A DNA stretch of 45,547 nucleotides from Streptomyces sp. NRRL S-337 (lineage in GTDB: Bacteria; Actinomycetota; Actinomycetes; Streptomycetales; Streptomycetaceae): assembly GCF_000720175.1 (NCBI RefSeq), contig NZ_JOIX01000058.1, positions 1-45,547 of the forward strand, given 5' to 3'. The notes below the pieces were generated by a model, which had not been told where the DNA came from, made no database searches, and saw nothing but the letters and a program-made list of their open reading frames with translations. This document shows positions 21,718 to 32,457 of this stretch, one piece after another (the stretch's first letter is position 1; every line of letters starts with the position of its first letter). The translations under genes and the position numbers were made by a program.

Positions 21718-22683
21718 GTGTTCACCGACCTGCCCCTGGACGAACTGCGCACCTATCGCCCCCCGTTGCCCGAGCCGCCCGGATTTGACGCGTTCTGGGA
21801 GCGCACCCTCGCCGAGGCGCGTGCCCATGACCTGGCCGCGCGGTTCACCGCGGTCGACGCCGGGCTGGCCCTGTTGCGCACCTACGACGTGGTGTTCTCG
21901 GGCTTCGGCGGGCACCCGATCCGTGGCTGGTTCCTGATCCCGCGGGCGGCCGCCGGGCCGCTGCCCTGCATCGTGCAGTACCTCGGTTACGGCGGTGGCC
22001 GGCGGCGGCCGCACGACTGGCTGCTGTGGCCCTCGGCGGGCTACGCCACCCTGGTCATGGACGCCCGCGGCCAGAGCGGCCCGGACCGCCCCGGTGACAC
22101 CCCCGACCCGGTCGGCTACCGCAACCCGGGCGTCCCCGGCCGGCTGACCCAGGGCCTGCTCGATCCCGACGACTACTACTACCGGCGGCTGTTCACCGAT
22201 GCGGTACGGGCCGTGGAGACCGCGCGCGGCCACGAGGAGGTCGACGGGGAGCGGATGGTGGTCGCCGGTCACAGCCAGGGCGGGGCGCTCGCCCTGGCGA
22301 TGACCGGCCTGGTCCCGGGCCTGGCCGGGGCGCTGATCGACGCGCCCTTCCTGACCCACGTCCGCCGCGCCGTCGAGATCACCGACGCCGGCCCGTACGG
22401 TGAGCTCGGCCGCTACCTCGCCGGCGCCAGGGACCATGTCGACCCGGCCCTGGACACCCTGGACCACTTCGACGGGCTGAACTTCGCGGTCCGGGCCACC
22501 GCACCAGCGCTCTTCGCGACCGCGCTGCGCGACGACGTGGTGCCGCCGTCCACCGGCTTCGCCGCGTACCACCACTACGCGGGCGAGAAGGAACTGAAGG
22601 TGTGGCGGTTCAACGCCCACGAGACCGGCGGCACCGACCAGCGCGCCGCCGAACTCGCCTTCGTGCGCGGGCTCTTCGGCTGA
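21718..22683 (+). CDS. acetyl xylan esterase (AXE1 family, carbohydrate esterase 7-like)
   Basis: 321 aa, normal for the cephalosporin-C deacetylase/acetyl xylan esterase group. The alpha/beta-hydrolase triad is visible: serine in VVAGHSQGGALA, aspartate in LRDDVVPPSTGF, histidine in NAHETGG near the end. The oxyanion RGQSGPD segment and the opening LDELRTYRPPLPEPPGFDAF also fit. There is no signal peptide, so it deacetylates short, imported acetylated xylo-oligosaccharides in the cytoplasm. GTG 21718 follows CGGAGGA. It converges on xylA, which fits a xylan/xylose utilisation region. Confidence 0.92.
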   Translation: MFTDLPLDELRTYRPPLPEPPGFDAFWERTLAEARAHDLAARFTAVDAGLALLRTYDVVFSGFGGHPIRGWFLIPRAAAGPLPCIVQYLGYGGGRRRPHDWLLWPSAGYATLVMDARGQSGPDRPGDTPDPVGYRNPGVPGRLTQGLLDPDDYYYRRLFTDAVRAVETARGHEEVDGERMVVAGHSQGGALALAMTGLVPGLAGALIDAPFLTHVRRAVEITDAGPYGELGRYLAGARDHVDPALDTLDHFDGLNFAVRATAPALFATALRDDVVPPSTGFAAYHHYAGEKELKVWRFNAHETGGTDQRAAELAFVRGLFG

Positions 22684-22691
22684 CCGGCGGC

Positions 22692-22712
22692 CTGACCGGC
22701 CGGCCGGTTCAG
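22692..22712. terminator. inverted repeat between esterase gene and xylA
   Basis: CTGACCGGC next to CGGCCGGTTCAG forms a hairpin with one bulge in the 25-base gap between two convergent stop codons; it extends four bases into xylA. It may be a shared bidirectional terminator. Confidence 0.35.
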
Positions 22713-23872
22713 GACGCGCCGAGCAGATGGTCCAGGGCCAGCTGGTCCAGCTGCTCGAAGGCCATCCCGCGGGCGCCGGCCACCTCCGGACGGAAGGTCT
22801 CGTAGGCGGTGGGGTCGGCGAGCAGCCCTGCCAGGCCGTCCTCGGCGGTGGGACGGGCCAGTTCGGGCAGGCGGGCGGCGCGCAGTGCGTCCTGGACGGC
22901 CGGGTCGGCCCGGAAGGCCGCGGCGCGCTCCTTGAGGATCAGGTAGTTGCGCATGCAGCCTGCGGCGGAGGCCCAGACGCCGTCGAGGTCCTCGGTGCGC
23001 GGCGGTTTGAAGTCGAAGTGCCGGGGCCCGTCGTAGCCGGCCGTCTCCAGCAGGTCGACGAGCCAGAAGGCGGCGCGCAGGTCGCCGGCGCCGAAGCGCA
23101 GGTCCTGGTCGTACTTGACGCCGCTCTGGCCGTTGAGGTCGAGGTGGAAGAGCTTGCCCTGCCAGAGGGCCTGGGCGATGCCGTGCGGGACGTTGAGGCC
23201 GGCCATCTGCTCGTGGCCGACCTCCGGGTTGACGCCGAAGAGGCCGGGGCGTTCGAGGCGGCCGATGAAGGCGAGGGCGTGGCCGACGGTGGGCAGCAGG
23301 ATGTCACCGCGCGGCTCGTTGGGTTTGGGCTCGATGGCGAACCGCAGGTCGTAGCCCTGCTCGACGACGTACTGGGCGAGCAGGTCGAAGGCTTCCTTGA
23401 GCCGGTCGAGGGCGGCCGGCACGTCCTTGGCGGCGCCGGACTCGGCGCCCTCCCGGCCGCCCCAGGCCACATAGGTGCGGGCGCCCAGTTCGGTGGCGAG
23501 GTCGATGTTGCGGAGCGTCTTGCGCAGCGCGAAGCGCCGGACGTCGCGGTCGTTGGCGGTGAAGGCACCGTCCTTGAACACCGGGTGGGTGAAGAGGTTG
23601 GTGGTCGCCATCGGGACGACCAGGCCGGTGGTGTCCAGCGCCTGGCGGAAGCGTTTGACGGCCGTCTCGCGCCGGATGTCGTCGGCGCCGAACGGGATCA
23701 GGTCGTCGTCGTGGAAGGTGACGCCGTACGCGCCGAGCTCCGCGAGGCGGTGCACGGTCTCGACCGGGTCCAGTGCGCGGCGGGTGGCGTCCCCGAAGGG
23801 GTCGCGGCCCTGCCAGCCGACGGTCCACAGGCCGAAGCTGAATTTGTCCTCGGGTACCGGCTGACAGCGCAT
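22709..23872 (-). CDS. xylA: xylose isomerase
   Basis: 387 aa, one residue shorter than the well-known Streptomyces enzymes and very similar to them by memory. It is a TIM-barrel enzyme converting D-xylose to D-xylulose (and glucose to fructose) with two divalent metals. Visible active-site residues are H54 in VTFHDDDL, the metal-binding glutamate and lysine in [11 protein letters not shown], and [13 protein letters not shown], with [20 protein letters not shown] later. ATG 23872 was chosen over an in-frame ATG 18 bases upstream because the family N-terminus ([22 protein letters not shown]) starts there behind GAGGGAGA. It is divergent from xylB across 153 bases. Confidence 0.98.
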   Translation of the reverse strand: MRCQPVPEDKFSFGLWTVGWQGRDPFGDATRRALDPVETVHRLAELGAYGVTFHDDDLIPFGADDIRRETAVKRFRQALDTTGLVVPMATTNLFTHPVFKDGAFTANDRDVRRFALRKTLRNIDLATELGARTYVAWGGREGAESGAAKDVPAALDRLKEAFDLLAQYVVEQGYDLRFAIEPKPNEPRGDILLPTVGHALAFIGRLERPGLFGVNPEVGHEQMAGLNVPHGIAQALWQGKLFHLDLNGQSGVKYDQDLRFGAGDLRAAFWLVDLLETAGYDGPRHFDFKPPRTEDLDGVWASAAGCMRNYLILKERAAAFRADPAVQDALRAARLPELARPTAEDGLAGLLADPTAYETFRPEVAGARGMAFEQLDQLALDHLLGAS

Positions 23873-23903
23873 CGCATCTCCCTCGGCCATTTCGTCAAGG
23901 CAC

Positions 23904-23934
23904 TTTACAAATTCCGCGGCGGCCAAACTAATAT
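23904..23934 (+). promoter_or_regulatory. xylA-xylB divergent control region
   Basis: The 153-base spacer contains an AT-rich island unlike its surroundings. TTTACA (23904-23909) and TAATAT (23929-23934) with a 19-base spacer form a candidate promoter toward xylB. On the other strand the same island reads TTAGTTTGGCCGCC, and TTAGTTTG is the half-site of the Bacillus XylR operator, though the second half is not evident. It is the natural binding place for the ROK regulator encoded at 25621. Confidence 0.45.
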
Positions 23935-24025
23935 GCGGCGGCACACCGGGGAACCCCCTGGAAGCAGACCGTGCGAGAAGGCTCCGCAGCTTTCGTGGCA
24001 GCGGGCCGCCAAGGGAGAGAGCACG

Positions 24026-25456
24026 ATGGGCGCACAGGCAGCGGGACCGCTCGTCCTCGGCGTGGACAGCTCGACGCAGTCCACGAAGACGCTGGTCGTG
24101 GACGCGGAGACCGGTGTGGTCGTGGCGCGCGGGCAGGCGCCGCACACGGTCGGCGGCGGCCCCGGCAAGGAGAGCGACCCCCGGCAGTGGTGGCGGGCGC
24201 TGGGCGAGGCGCTGGCGCAGTGCGGGGACGCCGCCCGGCAGGTCTCCGCGGTGTCGGTCGCCGGGCAGCAGCACGGGCTGGTCACGCTGGACGCGGCCGG
24301 TGAGCCGGTGCGCCCGGCCCTGTTGTGGAACGACGTCCGCGCCGCGGGCCACAGCGAGCGGCTGATCGCCGAGCGGGGCGGCGCCCGGGCCTGGGCCGAC
24401 CGGGTGGGGAGCGTGCCGGGCCCGGCGTTCACGGTGGCCAAGTGGGCCTGGCTGCGGGAGACCGAGCCGGCCGCGGCCGCCGTCACCACCGCGGTGCGGC
24501 TACCGCACGACTACCTCACCGGGCGGCTCACCGGCGAGGCGGTCACCGACCGCGGGGACGCCTCCGGCACGGGCTGGTGGGCCTCGGCCACCGGGGCGTA
24601 CGACACGGAGATCCTGGCGCACGTCGGGCTGTCCCCGGAGGCGCTGCCCCGGGTGGCCGGGCCGGGCGAGGCCGCCGGGACGGTGCACGCCGGTGAGCTG
24701 CCGCTGCCCCGGGGTGCCCTGGTGGCCGCGGGCACCGGCGACAACATGGCGGCCGCGCTCGGCCTCGGCCTGCGCCCCGGACAGCCGGTGCTGAGCCTGG
24801 GCACCTCGGGGACGGTCTACGCGGTCTCCACCCACCGCCCGGCCGACCCGACCGGCACCGTCGCCGGTTTCGCCGATGCCCGGGGCGACTGGCTGCCGCT
24901 GGCCTGCACCCTGAACTGCACGCTCGCGGTGGACCGGGTGGCGGCGCTGCTGGGCCGCGACCGGGAGGCCGTGGAGGCGGGCGGCGAGGTGGTGATGCTG
25001 CCGTTCCTCGACGGGGAGCGCACGCCGAACCTGCCCGGGGCCTCGGGCCTGGTGCACGGGCTGCGGCACGACACCACGGCCGGCCAGCTGCTCCAGGCCG
25101 CCTACGACGGCGCGGTGTTCGCGCTGCTGCGGGCGCTGGAGCAGGTGCTGGATGCGGACGCCGCGGCCGGGACGCCGCTGCTGCTGATCGGCGGCGGTGC
25201 GAAGGGCCGGGCCTGGCGGGAGACGGTCCGCCGGCTCTCCGGCCGCCCGGTGGTGGTGCCCGAGGCCCAGGAGCTGGTCGCGCTCGGCGCGGCGGCCCAG
25301 GCGGCCGGGCTGCTGCTGGGCGAGGACCCCGCGGCGGTGGCCCGCCGGTGGGGCACCGCGCGCGGCACGGAGTACGAGGCCCAGCCACGGGACGACGCCG
25401 CCCTGCACCGGCTGGCCGCGACCCTCACCGACGCGGACACCCTGCTACGGCGCTGA
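24026..25456 (+). CDS. xylB: xylulokinase
   Basis: 476 aa, the normal length for XylB. It is an FGGY/ASKHA-fold kinase: [15 protein letters not shown] at the start (phosphate 1), [14 protein letters not shown] and ALLWNDVR for sugar binding, catalytic D239 in [26 protein letters not shown], and [12 protein letters not shown] near residue 390. It phosphorylates D-xylulose to xylulose 5-phosphate for the pentose phosphate pathway. ATG 24026 has AGGGAGAG upstream. The frame stays open to an ATG at 23933, which would add a 31-residue basic leader ([17 protein letters not shown]...), but that start has no ribosome site. It stands 1.6 kb before the tandem encapsulin genes, making it a candidate cargo. 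Confidence 0.96.
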   Translation: MGAQAAGPLVLGVDSSTQSTKTLVVDAETGVVVARGQAPHTVGGGPGKESDPRQWWRALGEALAQCGDAARQVSAVSVAGQQHGLVTLDAAGEPVRPALLWNDVRAAGHSERLIAERGGARAWADRVGSVPGPAFTVAKWAWLRETEPAAAAVTTAVRLPHDYLTGRLTGEAVTDRGDASGTGWWASATGAYDTEILAHVGLSPEALPRVAGPGEAAGTVHAGELPLPRGALVAAGTGDNMAAALGLGLRPGQPVLSLGTSGTVYAVSTHRPADPTGTVAGFADARGDWLPLACTLNCTLAVDRVAALLGRDREAVEAGGEVVMLPFLDGERTPNLPGASGLVHGLRHDTTAGQLLQAAYDGAVFALLRALEQVLDADAAAGTPLLLIGGGAKGRAWRETVRRLSGRPVVVPEAQELVALGAAAQAAGLLLGEDPAAVARRWGTARGTEYEAQPRDDAALHRLAATLTDADTLLRR

Positions 25457-25478
25457 ACCCCCGGCGCCGAACCCGCCC

Positions 25479-25520
25479 GTACGGACCCGCCGGTACGGTC
25501 CGCCCGGTACGCACCTGCCC
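25479..25520. repeat. three 14-base tandem repeats between xylB and xylR
   Basis: GTACGGACCCGCCG, GTACGGTCCGCCCG and GTACGCACCTGCCC follow each other exactly at 25479, 25493 and 25507. They lie in the 164-base spacer between the xylB stop and the ROK gene. They could be a regulator-binding array or a slippage product. Confidence 0.45.
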
Positions 25521-25620
25521 TGCCGCCCTACGGTGGCCCGGGCACCCCCTGCCGATACAGCGGCACTCCCCCGCCCCCGCCCGGGGAGACTCCGCCCGAC
25601 ACCTACCTCCAAGGAGACCC

Positions 25621-26907
25621 GTGACCGCGCCCGGCAACGACACCCAGGCCGGCATCCGGCGGCGCAACCTCGCCCGGGTGCTGCAGGCCGTGGCGGCGCA
25701 CGGGCCGCTGTCGCGGCCGGCGGTGGCGGCGCGGATCGGGCTGACCCGGGCGGGCGTGGCGCCGCTGGTGGACGAGCTGCTGCGGGCCGGACTGCTGGCC
25801 GAGTCGGGGCCGGCGGCGCCCCGCGGCCGGGGCCGGCCGGGGAGCGAACTGGTGGTCAGCGACCGCGGCCCGGCGGGGCTCGGGGCGGAGATAGGCGTGG
25901 ATCACCTCGCGGTGTGCGCGATCGATCTGCGCGGCCGGATACGCGCCCGGGCGGCGGTCGGCGCGGCGAACCGGAACAGCGCGCCCGGGCCCGTACTGGA
26001 GCGGCTCGGGGAGCTGCTCGCGGAGGTGACCGGGCGGATCGCGGCGGAGGGGCTGCGGCCCGCCGGGCTCGCGGTGGCGGTGCCGGGGCTGGTGGCCCGC
26101 GGCGGGACGACCGTGGTGCACGCGCCCAACCTCGGCTGGCGGGCGGCGGATCTGGCGCCGGCCCTGGCCCCGGTGACGGCCCCGACGGGCTCCCCGGCCG
26201 TGCCGCTGACCGTGGAGAACGAGGCGAATTTGGGGGCGCTGGCCGAACTGTGGCCGGCCGGTGCGGACGGCGGGCGACCGGGGCCGCCGCCGGACTTCGT
26301 ACATGTCTCGGCCGAGGCCGGGATCGGCGCGGCGGTCGTGGTGGACGGCCAACTGCTGCGTGGTGCACGGGGGTTCGCCGGTGAGCTGGGTCATGTGCCG
26401 GTGTACCCGGACGGCCGCCGGTGCGACTGCGGCGGCCGCGGGTGCCTGGAGCAGTACGCGGGGGAAGAGGCCGTGCTGCGGGCGAGCGGGGCGGCGGCCG
26501 GGCGGGCGGTGGCCGGGGAGGCGGGGCCGGGGGCCCGGATCGCGCTGCTCGCCCGCCGCGCGGCCGACGGCGACCCGGCCACCGTACGGGCCCTGGAGGA
26601 GGCGGGGACGGCGCTCGGCATCGCGCTCGCCGGAGCGGTGAATCTGCTCGACCCGCGGGCGGTCGTCCTGGGTGGTGCGCTGGCCGGGCTCGCGCCCTGG
26701 GTCCTGCCGTCGCTGGAACGGGAGCTGACGATGCGGACGGCCGTGGCGGCGGATCCGGCGCGGGCCGGCGGGCCGTCCGTGACGGTGTCGCGACTGGGGG
26801 CGGACGGGCCGCTGCTGGGGGCGGCGCAGGCGGCGTTGCGGGCGGTCCTGGACGACCCCCTCCGTTCCTGCGCCCCGGCTGACTCTCCCCCGGTCAGAAC
26901 CCGCTAA
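25621..26907 (+). CDS. xylR: ROK-family transcriptional regulator, XylR-like
   Basis: 428 aa from GTG 25621, with AAGGAGA upstream. A winged helix-turn-helix occupies residues 10-65 (RRRNLARVLQAVAAHGPLSR, then IGLTRAGVAPLVDELLRAGLL). A sugar-kinase-like ROK domain follows, with LTVENEANLGALAE, GFAGELGHVPV and the zinc signature CDCGGRGCLEQYAG, and an ATP-type ALGIALAGAVNLLDPRAVVLGGAL near the end. ROK regulators next to xylA/xylB are usually xylose-responsive repressors of the xyl genes, and the position here supports that role. The stop lies 157 bases before the first encapsulin gene, so xylR may also control the shell genes, directly or by read-through. Confidence 0.93.
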   Translation: MTAPGNDTQAGIRRRNLARVLQAVAAHGPLSRPAVAARIGLTRAGVAPLVDELLRAGLLAESGPAAPRGRGRPGSELVVSDRGPAGLGAEIGVDHLAVCAIDLRGRIRARAAVGAANRNSAPGPVLERLGELLAEVTGRIAAEGLRPAGLAVAVPGLVARGGTTVVHAPNLGWRAADLAPALAPVTAPTGSPAVPLTVENEANLGALAELWPAGADGGRPGPPPDFVHVSAEAGIGAAVVVDGQLLRGARGFAGELGHVPVYPDGRRCDCGGRGCLEQYAGEEAVLRASGAAAGRAVAGEAGPGARIALLARRAADGDPATVRALEEAGTALGIALAGAVNLLDPRAVVLGGALAGLAPWVLPSLERELTMRTAVAADPARAGGPSVTVSRLGADGPLLGAAQAALRAVLDDPLRSCAPADSPPVRTR

Positions 26908-26909
26908 AC

Positions 26910-26934
26910 CTTTCCATGGAAAGAGATTTCCATG
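26910..26934. promoter_or_regulatory. palindromic operator candidate before the encapsulin genes
   Basis: CTTTCCATGGAAAG (26910-26923) is a perfect 14-base palindrome, and its half TTTCCATG recurs at 26927-26934, 16 bases further on. The sequence stands out in this GC-rich genome and lies two bases after the xylR stop. It is centred about 60 bases upstream of the -10 box of the candidate promoter at 26951-26980, a position suited to an activator or an upstream repressor site. Confidence 0.45.
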
Positions 26935-26950
26935 CCACCCCATCGAGCGA

Positions 26951-28474
<1,524 letters not shown>

Positions 28475-28580
28475 GCGGCCGCCGCAGGACAAGCACGACA
28501 GCACGCGCCTCCGCGGGCATCCGCACGCCCCCGGTAGCACCGGCACAGCGCAGCACCGACAGAACAGGTGAGCTTCTTCC

Positions 28581-29996
28581 ATGACCACATCGGTGGACCC
28601 GACGTCCGGCCCGCAGCCCTCCGAGGTCGAGCAGAATCCGTCCAGCCTGGGCACCGCCGCGGCCCGCAATCTGGCGACCACGACCAAGACCGTGCCGCAG
28701 ATGCAGGGGATCTCCTCCCGCTGGCTGCTGCGCATCCTGCCGTGGACGCAGGTCTCCGGCGGCACCTACCGCGTCAACCGCCGGCTGACGCACACCCTCG
28801 GCGACGGGCGGATCGAGTTCGTCTCGACCGGCACCGACGTCCGGGTGATCCCGGCCGAGCTGCGCGAACTGGCGCCGCTGCGCGGCTATGACCACGCCCC
28901 GACCCTGGAGACGCTGGCCGGCCGCTTCGTCCAGCGGGAGTTCGCCCCCGGCGATGTGCTGGTCCGCAGGGGTGGCCCGACCGACCGGGTCATCCTGATC
29001 GCGCACGGCAAGCTGGACCGGCTCGGCGCCGGCAAGTACGGCGAAGAGACGTCCCTGGGCACGCTGGCCGACGGCGATGCCATCGGCGCGGCGGCGCTGC
29101 TGTCCGGGGAGGCGGAGTGGGAGCACTCCGTGCGGGCGGTGACCCGGGTGACCGCACTGACCCTCTACCGCAGCGACTTCGAGGCGGTGCTGGGCGATTC
29201 CGATTCCCTGCGGGCGCACATCGAGGCGTTCCGTACCGCGCTGGCGCCCGCACAGAACAAGCACGGTGAGGCGGCCATCGAGCTGGCCGCCGGCCATGTC
29301 GGCGAGCCGGTGCTGCCGGGCACCTTCGCGGACTACGAACTGACGCCGCGGGAGTACGAACTCAGCGTGGCGCAAACGGTGTTGAAGGTGCACTCCCGGG
29401 TCGCCGACCTCTACAACGGGCCGATGAACCAGCTGGACCAGCAGCTGCGGCTGACCGTGGAGGCGCTGCGCGAGCGCCAGGAACACGAGATGATCAACAA
29501 CCGCGAGTTCGGGCTGCTGCACAACGCCGACCTCAAGCAGCGCCTCCACACCCGCACCGGACCGCCCACCCCCGACGACCTCGACGAGCTGATCTCGCGG
29601 CGCCGCAAGACGCAGTTCCTGCTGGCCCATCCGCGCACCATCGCCGCCATCGGGCGGGAGTGGAACGCCCGGGGGATCTACCCCTGCACCGTCCCGTTCG
29701 AGGGCGGCGAGGTGCGGGCCTGGCGGGGCATCCCCCTGCTGCCCTGCAACAAGATCCCGATCACCCCGGACCAGACCAGCTCGATCCTGGCCCTGCGCGT
29801 CGGCGAGGAGAACCAGGGCGTGGTCGGGCTGCACCAGACCGGCATCCCGGACGAGTACCGGCCCGGCCTGTCCGTCCGCTTCATGGGCATCAACGACCAG
29901 GCGGTCATCAACTACCTGGTCAGCGCGTACTTCTCGGCGGCCGTGCTGGTGCCGGACGCGCTGGGCGTCCTGGAGGACGTCGAGATCGGCCACTGA
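28581..29996 (+). CDS. family 2B encapsulin shell protein, copy 2
   Basis: 471 aa from ATG 28581. It has the same architecture as the upstream copy: N-arm, split E-loop, inserted cyclic-nucleotide-binding-like domain (about 85-230), then P- and A-domains. By eye the first conserved block (AARNL to GDGRI-x-F) is 47/54 identical to copy 1, the inserted domain only about 45%, and the P/A-domain part about 70%. The phosphate-binding cassette reads [20 protein letters not shown], again without the cAMP glutamate and arginine. The two proteins could co-assemble into one mixed shell or form separate shells. The ribosome site is weak (AGGTGAG). A strong hairpin follows the gene, so the operon probably ends here. 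Confidence 0.93.
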   Translation: MTTSVDPTSGPQPSEVEQNPSSLGTAAARNLATTTKTVPQMQGISSRWLLRILPWTQVSGGTYRVNRRLTHTLGDGRIEFVSTGTDVRVIPAELRELAPLRGYDHAPTLETLAGRFVQREFAPGDVLVRRGGPTDRVILIAHGKLDRLGAGKYGEETSLGTLADGDAIGAAALLSGEAEWEHSVRAVTRVTALTLYRSDFEAVLGDSDSLRAHIEAFRTALAPAQNKHGEAAIELAAGHVGEPVLPGTFADYELTPREYELSVAQTVLKVHSRVADLYNGPMNQLDQQLRLTVEALRERQEHEMINNREFGLLHNADLKQRLHTRTGPPTPDDLDELISRRRKTQFLLAHPRTIAAIGREWNARGIYPCTVPFEGGEVRAWRGIPLLPCNKIPITPDQTSSILALRVGEENQGVVGLHQTGIPDEYRPGLSVRFMGINDQAVINYLVSAYFSAAVLVPDALGVLEDVEIGH

Positions 29997-30018
29997 CCGG
30001 CGGCGCACCGCCGTCCGC

Positions 30019-30058
30019 GCCGCGTCCGGGTCCGTCCCTTCAGGGGCCCGGGCGCGGC
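30019..30058 (+). terminator. terminator after the encapsulin genes
   Basis: GCCGCGTCCGGG (30019-30030) pairs with CCCGGGCGCGGC (30047-30058) through a 12-bp stem with one G-U pair; CCC and GGG around a TTCA loop extend it. It begins 22 bases after the stop of the second shell gene. Confidence 0.55.
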
Positions 30059-30236
30059 ACCCGGGTGACGGCCGATCAGGTGCGTCCCGGCTCGTGACCT
30101 GCGTCGTTGCCGCCTTTGGTCGAGCCATTGGCGGCTCGGCCATGCCCTTGGCAGGACCTGTCCGGTTGCGCATGATGAACGCATCGCATGTGCGTGACAT
30201 GTACGCGACCACCCTCGGTCCTTGTCAGGAGTTCAC

Positions 30237-30893
30237 ATGGAGCCCCGCCACCCCCGCCCCGCCCGCCGGCATCTGCTCACCGGCGCGGCCGCACTCGCCG
30301 CGGCCGCCGCACTCGCCCCGGTCACCGCGCCCGCCGCCCTGGCCGACCCGCACCGCCGGACACCACACGGCCGGACACCGCACGGCGGCAACGGCTACCC
30401 CCCGGTCGAATGGATCCCGGCCAGCACGTCCAACTTCACCACCGCGCACCGCCCCGACCAGTACCCGATCGAGATGGTCGTGATCCACGTGACGCAGGAG
30501 ACCTACGAGGACACCCTCCGGCTCTTCCAGAACCCCGCGCACAAGGCCGCCGCCCACTACGTCGTCCGCTCCTCCGACGGCCACCTCGCCCGGTGCGTCA
30601 GCGAGCGCAACGTCGCCTGGCACGCCGGTAATTGGGACTACAACACCCGCAGCATCGGCATCGAGCACGAGGGCTGGATCGACGACCCGACGTGGTTCAC
30701 CGACACCCTCTACGAGCACTCCGCCCGGCTCACCGCCGCCGTCTGCGACCGCTACGGGATCCCCAAGGACCGTGAGCACATCATCGGCCACGTCGAGGTC
30801 CCCGGCTCCGACCACACCGACCCGGGCGAGTACTGGGACTGGGCGCGCTATCTGCAGCTGGTCACCGAGGCCTCCTGGAGGCACAGAAGATGA
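30237..30893 (+). CDS. secreted N-acetylmuramoyl-L-alanine amidase (Amidase_2)
   Basis: 218 aa from ATG 30237 (CAGGAG upstream; an in-frame TTG at 30222 is less likely). The N-terminus has a twin-arginine, RRHLLTGAAALAAAAALAPV, with a likely cleavage after ALA near residue 38, so Tat or Sec export is expected. The zinc amidase domain follows: MVVIHVTQETYEDTLRLF (first His), AAHYVVRSSDGHLARCVSER, SIGIEHEGW, and HIIGHVEVPGSDHTDPG with the remaining zinc and catalytic residues. It cleaves the bond between muramic acid and L-alanine in peptidoglycan. The gene is separated from the encapsulin genes by a terminator and is probably independent. Confidence 0.93.
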   Translation: MEPRHPRPARRHLLTGAAALAAAAALAPVTAPAALADPHRRTPHGRTPHGGNGYPPVEWIPASTSNFTTAHRPDQYPIEMVVIHVTQETYEDTLRLFQNPAHKAAAHYVVRSSDGHLARCVSERNVAWHAGNWDYNTRSIGIEHEGWIDDPTWFTDTLYEHSARLTAAVCDRYGIPKDREHIIGHVEVPGSDHTDPGEYWDWARYLQLVTEASWRHRR

Positions 30894-31042
30894 CCCGACG
30901 CGCGCCACGCGGTCCGCGGGAAGCGCTCCAGGCCGGTGAGGTGGCCCCCGCTGGCGTCACGGGCGGCGGCCGGGGCGGTCAGAGGCGTCACCAGGGCGGC
31001 ACCCAGCGACACGACGGGCGTTCCGCGGGTGTACGGATTCAT
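30848..31042 (-). pseudogene. possible remnant of a secreted-protein gene
   Basis: The frame opens with ATG 31042 behind GGAAA and gives a signal-peptide-like start (MNPYTRGTPVVSLGAALVTP, then LTAPAAARDASGG), but after about 36 residues it runs into sequence with no sign of a domain and overlaps the amidase gene 3' end. It may be the decayed head of a secreted protein. Chance is also possible. Confidence 0.22.
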
Positions 31043-31077
31043 GACATTTCCAGGTCATAGTGAGCGGTCCATAGTGG
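31041..31077. repeat. short inverted and direct repeats upstream of 31151
   Basis: ATGAC and GTCAT (31041-31045, 31054-31058) frame ATTTCCAG, and CATAGTG occurs at 31056-31062 and again at 31071-31077. They lie in the otherwise empty 257-base gap between the amidase and glycosidase genes and are the only ordered sequence there. A regulator site for the downstream gene is possible. Confidence 0.3.
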
Positions 31078-31150
31078 GGCGTGCCGTGTGCACGTGGCGC
31101 GGTGAACGTCTCCGGTACCCGGTGCAGTTGACGTGACGTCAGGGGCAATC

Positions 31151-32392
31151 GTGAAGCAGCGATTCGGTCGGGTTCGCGCGGTACTGACGGTGCTGGTGGT
31201 GTGGGGCGTGCTGGCCGGCGGCGGGATGGCGGGCGGGGACCCGGCCACCGCGGCGGGCGCCACCCTGCGCCGCTCCCGTGCCCTGCCGATCGCCCCCGGT
31301 GTGGCGTACGGCGAATTCCGGATGACGGTGCCGCGCGGGGTGGTGCACGGGCATCTGCTGACGGTCGATCTGGGCGATCCGCGGGTGTCGGTGGACCTGC
31401 TGTATCCGGGCGTGGTCGGGGCCCGGGCGCCGGTGTCCCGGCTGGCGGCGGCGCGGGGTGCGGTGGCGGCCGTCAACGGGGACTTCTTCCACATCACCGA
31501 GACCCAGCATCCGGGCGTGGAGGTCACCGGCGCCCCGGACGGCCCGGCCGTGGTCTCCGGCCGGCAGCTGAAGGCGGCGGTCCCCGACGGGCAGCGCTTC
31601 GGCCCCGTACTGCCGCCGGGCGCCAGTACCGAGGACGTCCTCGGCGTGGGTTACGACCGCCGGGCGCGGCTGGACCGGCTCACCCTGCACGGCGCGGCAC
31701 TGACCCCCGAGGGCGGTGTGCCGCTGCGCGGGCTCAACCAGTACGCGCTGCCCGTGGACGGCATCGGCGCGTACACCCCGCAGTGGGGCCCGGCGTCCCG
31801 GGAGCGGGCCGTCTGCGGGAAGGACACCGAGCGGGCGGCACCGTGCAGCACGGACACCGCGGAGGTGACGGTCCGGTACGGCCGGGTGACGGCGATCGAG
31901 GACACTCCGGGCGCCGGCGGGGTGGCCGCGGGGAGCGTGGTGCTGGTGGGCCGGGAGGAGGGCGCGCGGCAGCTGCGCAAGCTGCACCTCGGCGAGCCGC
32001 TGCGGGTGGGCTACCGGCTGGCCGGCGAGGGGCCGGTGCCGCTGCGGTTCGCGGTGGGTGGTTTCCCGATCGTCCGGGACGGGCGGCCGGTGGCCGGGCT
32101 GGACACCGTCGCGGTGGCGGTGCGGACCGCCGCGGGGATCGCACCGGGCGGGCGGGTGCTGTATCTGCTGGCGCTGGACGGCGCACGCGGCCAGACCGGC
32201 CTGACGGTGAGCGAACTGGCCTCTCTCATGGCCGAGTTGGGGTCAAAGGAGGCGATGAACCTGGACGGCGGTGGGTCCTCGACGCTGGTGACCGACGACG
32301 GCACCGGCGACGGGGTCGTGGTGCGCAACCATCCGTCGGGCGGGGCGGAGCGCCCGGTGGCGAACGGCGTGGGGATCTTCTCCTTCGGGTGA
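31151..32392 (+). CDS. secreted phosphodiester glycosidase family protein (NAGPA)
   Basis: 413 aa from GTG 31151, with AGGGGC upstream; a GTG six codons earlier is less likely. A signal peptide spans about residues 1-36 (KQRFGRVRAVLTVLVVWGVL). The domain called phosphodiester glycosidase (related to the mammalian uncovering enzyme) is marked by AAVNGDFFHITETQHP, VDGIGAYTPQWGP, FAVGGFPIVRDGRP and the strongly conserved EAMNLDGGGSSTLV. In bacteria these are exported enzymes or exopolysaccharide/cell-wall-associated proteins; the substrate is unknown. It stands alone between the amidase gene and the convergent transporter gene. Confidence 0.9.
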   Translation: MKQRFGRVRAVLTVLVVWGVLAGGGMAGGDPATAAGATLRRSRALPIAPGVAYGEFRMTVPRGVVHGHLLTVDLGDPRVSVDLLYPGVVGARAPVSRLAAARGAVAAVNGDFFHITETQHPGVEVTGAPDGPAVVSGRQLKAAVPDGQRFGPVLPPGASTEDVLGVGYDRRARLDRLTLHGAALTPEGGVPLRGLNQYALPVDGIGAYTPQWGPASRERAVCGKDTERAAPCSTDTAEVTVRYGRVTAIEDTPGAGGVAAGSVVLVGREEGARQLRKLHLGEPLRVGYRLAGEGPVPLRFAVGGFPIVRDGRPVAGLDTVAVAVRTAAGIAPGGRVLYLLALDGARGQTGLTVSELASLMAELGSKEAMNLDGGGSSTLVTDDGTGDGVVVRNHPSGGAERPVANGVGIFSFG

Positions 32393-32395
32393 GCG

Positions 32396-32418
32396 GCGGG
32401 CCGCCCCGCCCGGCCCGC
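32396..32418. terminator. hairpin between convergent genes
   Basis: GCGGGCC (32396-32402) and GGCCCGC (32412-32418) around a 9-base C-rich loop, just after the stop at 32392 and before the transporter stop at 32458. It could serve both directions. Confidence 0.4.
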
Positions 32419-32457
32419 GACCCGTCGCACCCGCCGCCGGTCACACCCGCCCGGCGG

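Noticed and set aside
23933..24025. 31-codon N-terminal extension of xylB as a cargo-loading peptide
   Set aside because: The upstream ATG lies inside the candidate promoter and lacks a ribosome site, whereas ATG 24026 has a strong one. Kept only as an alternative in the xylB entry.
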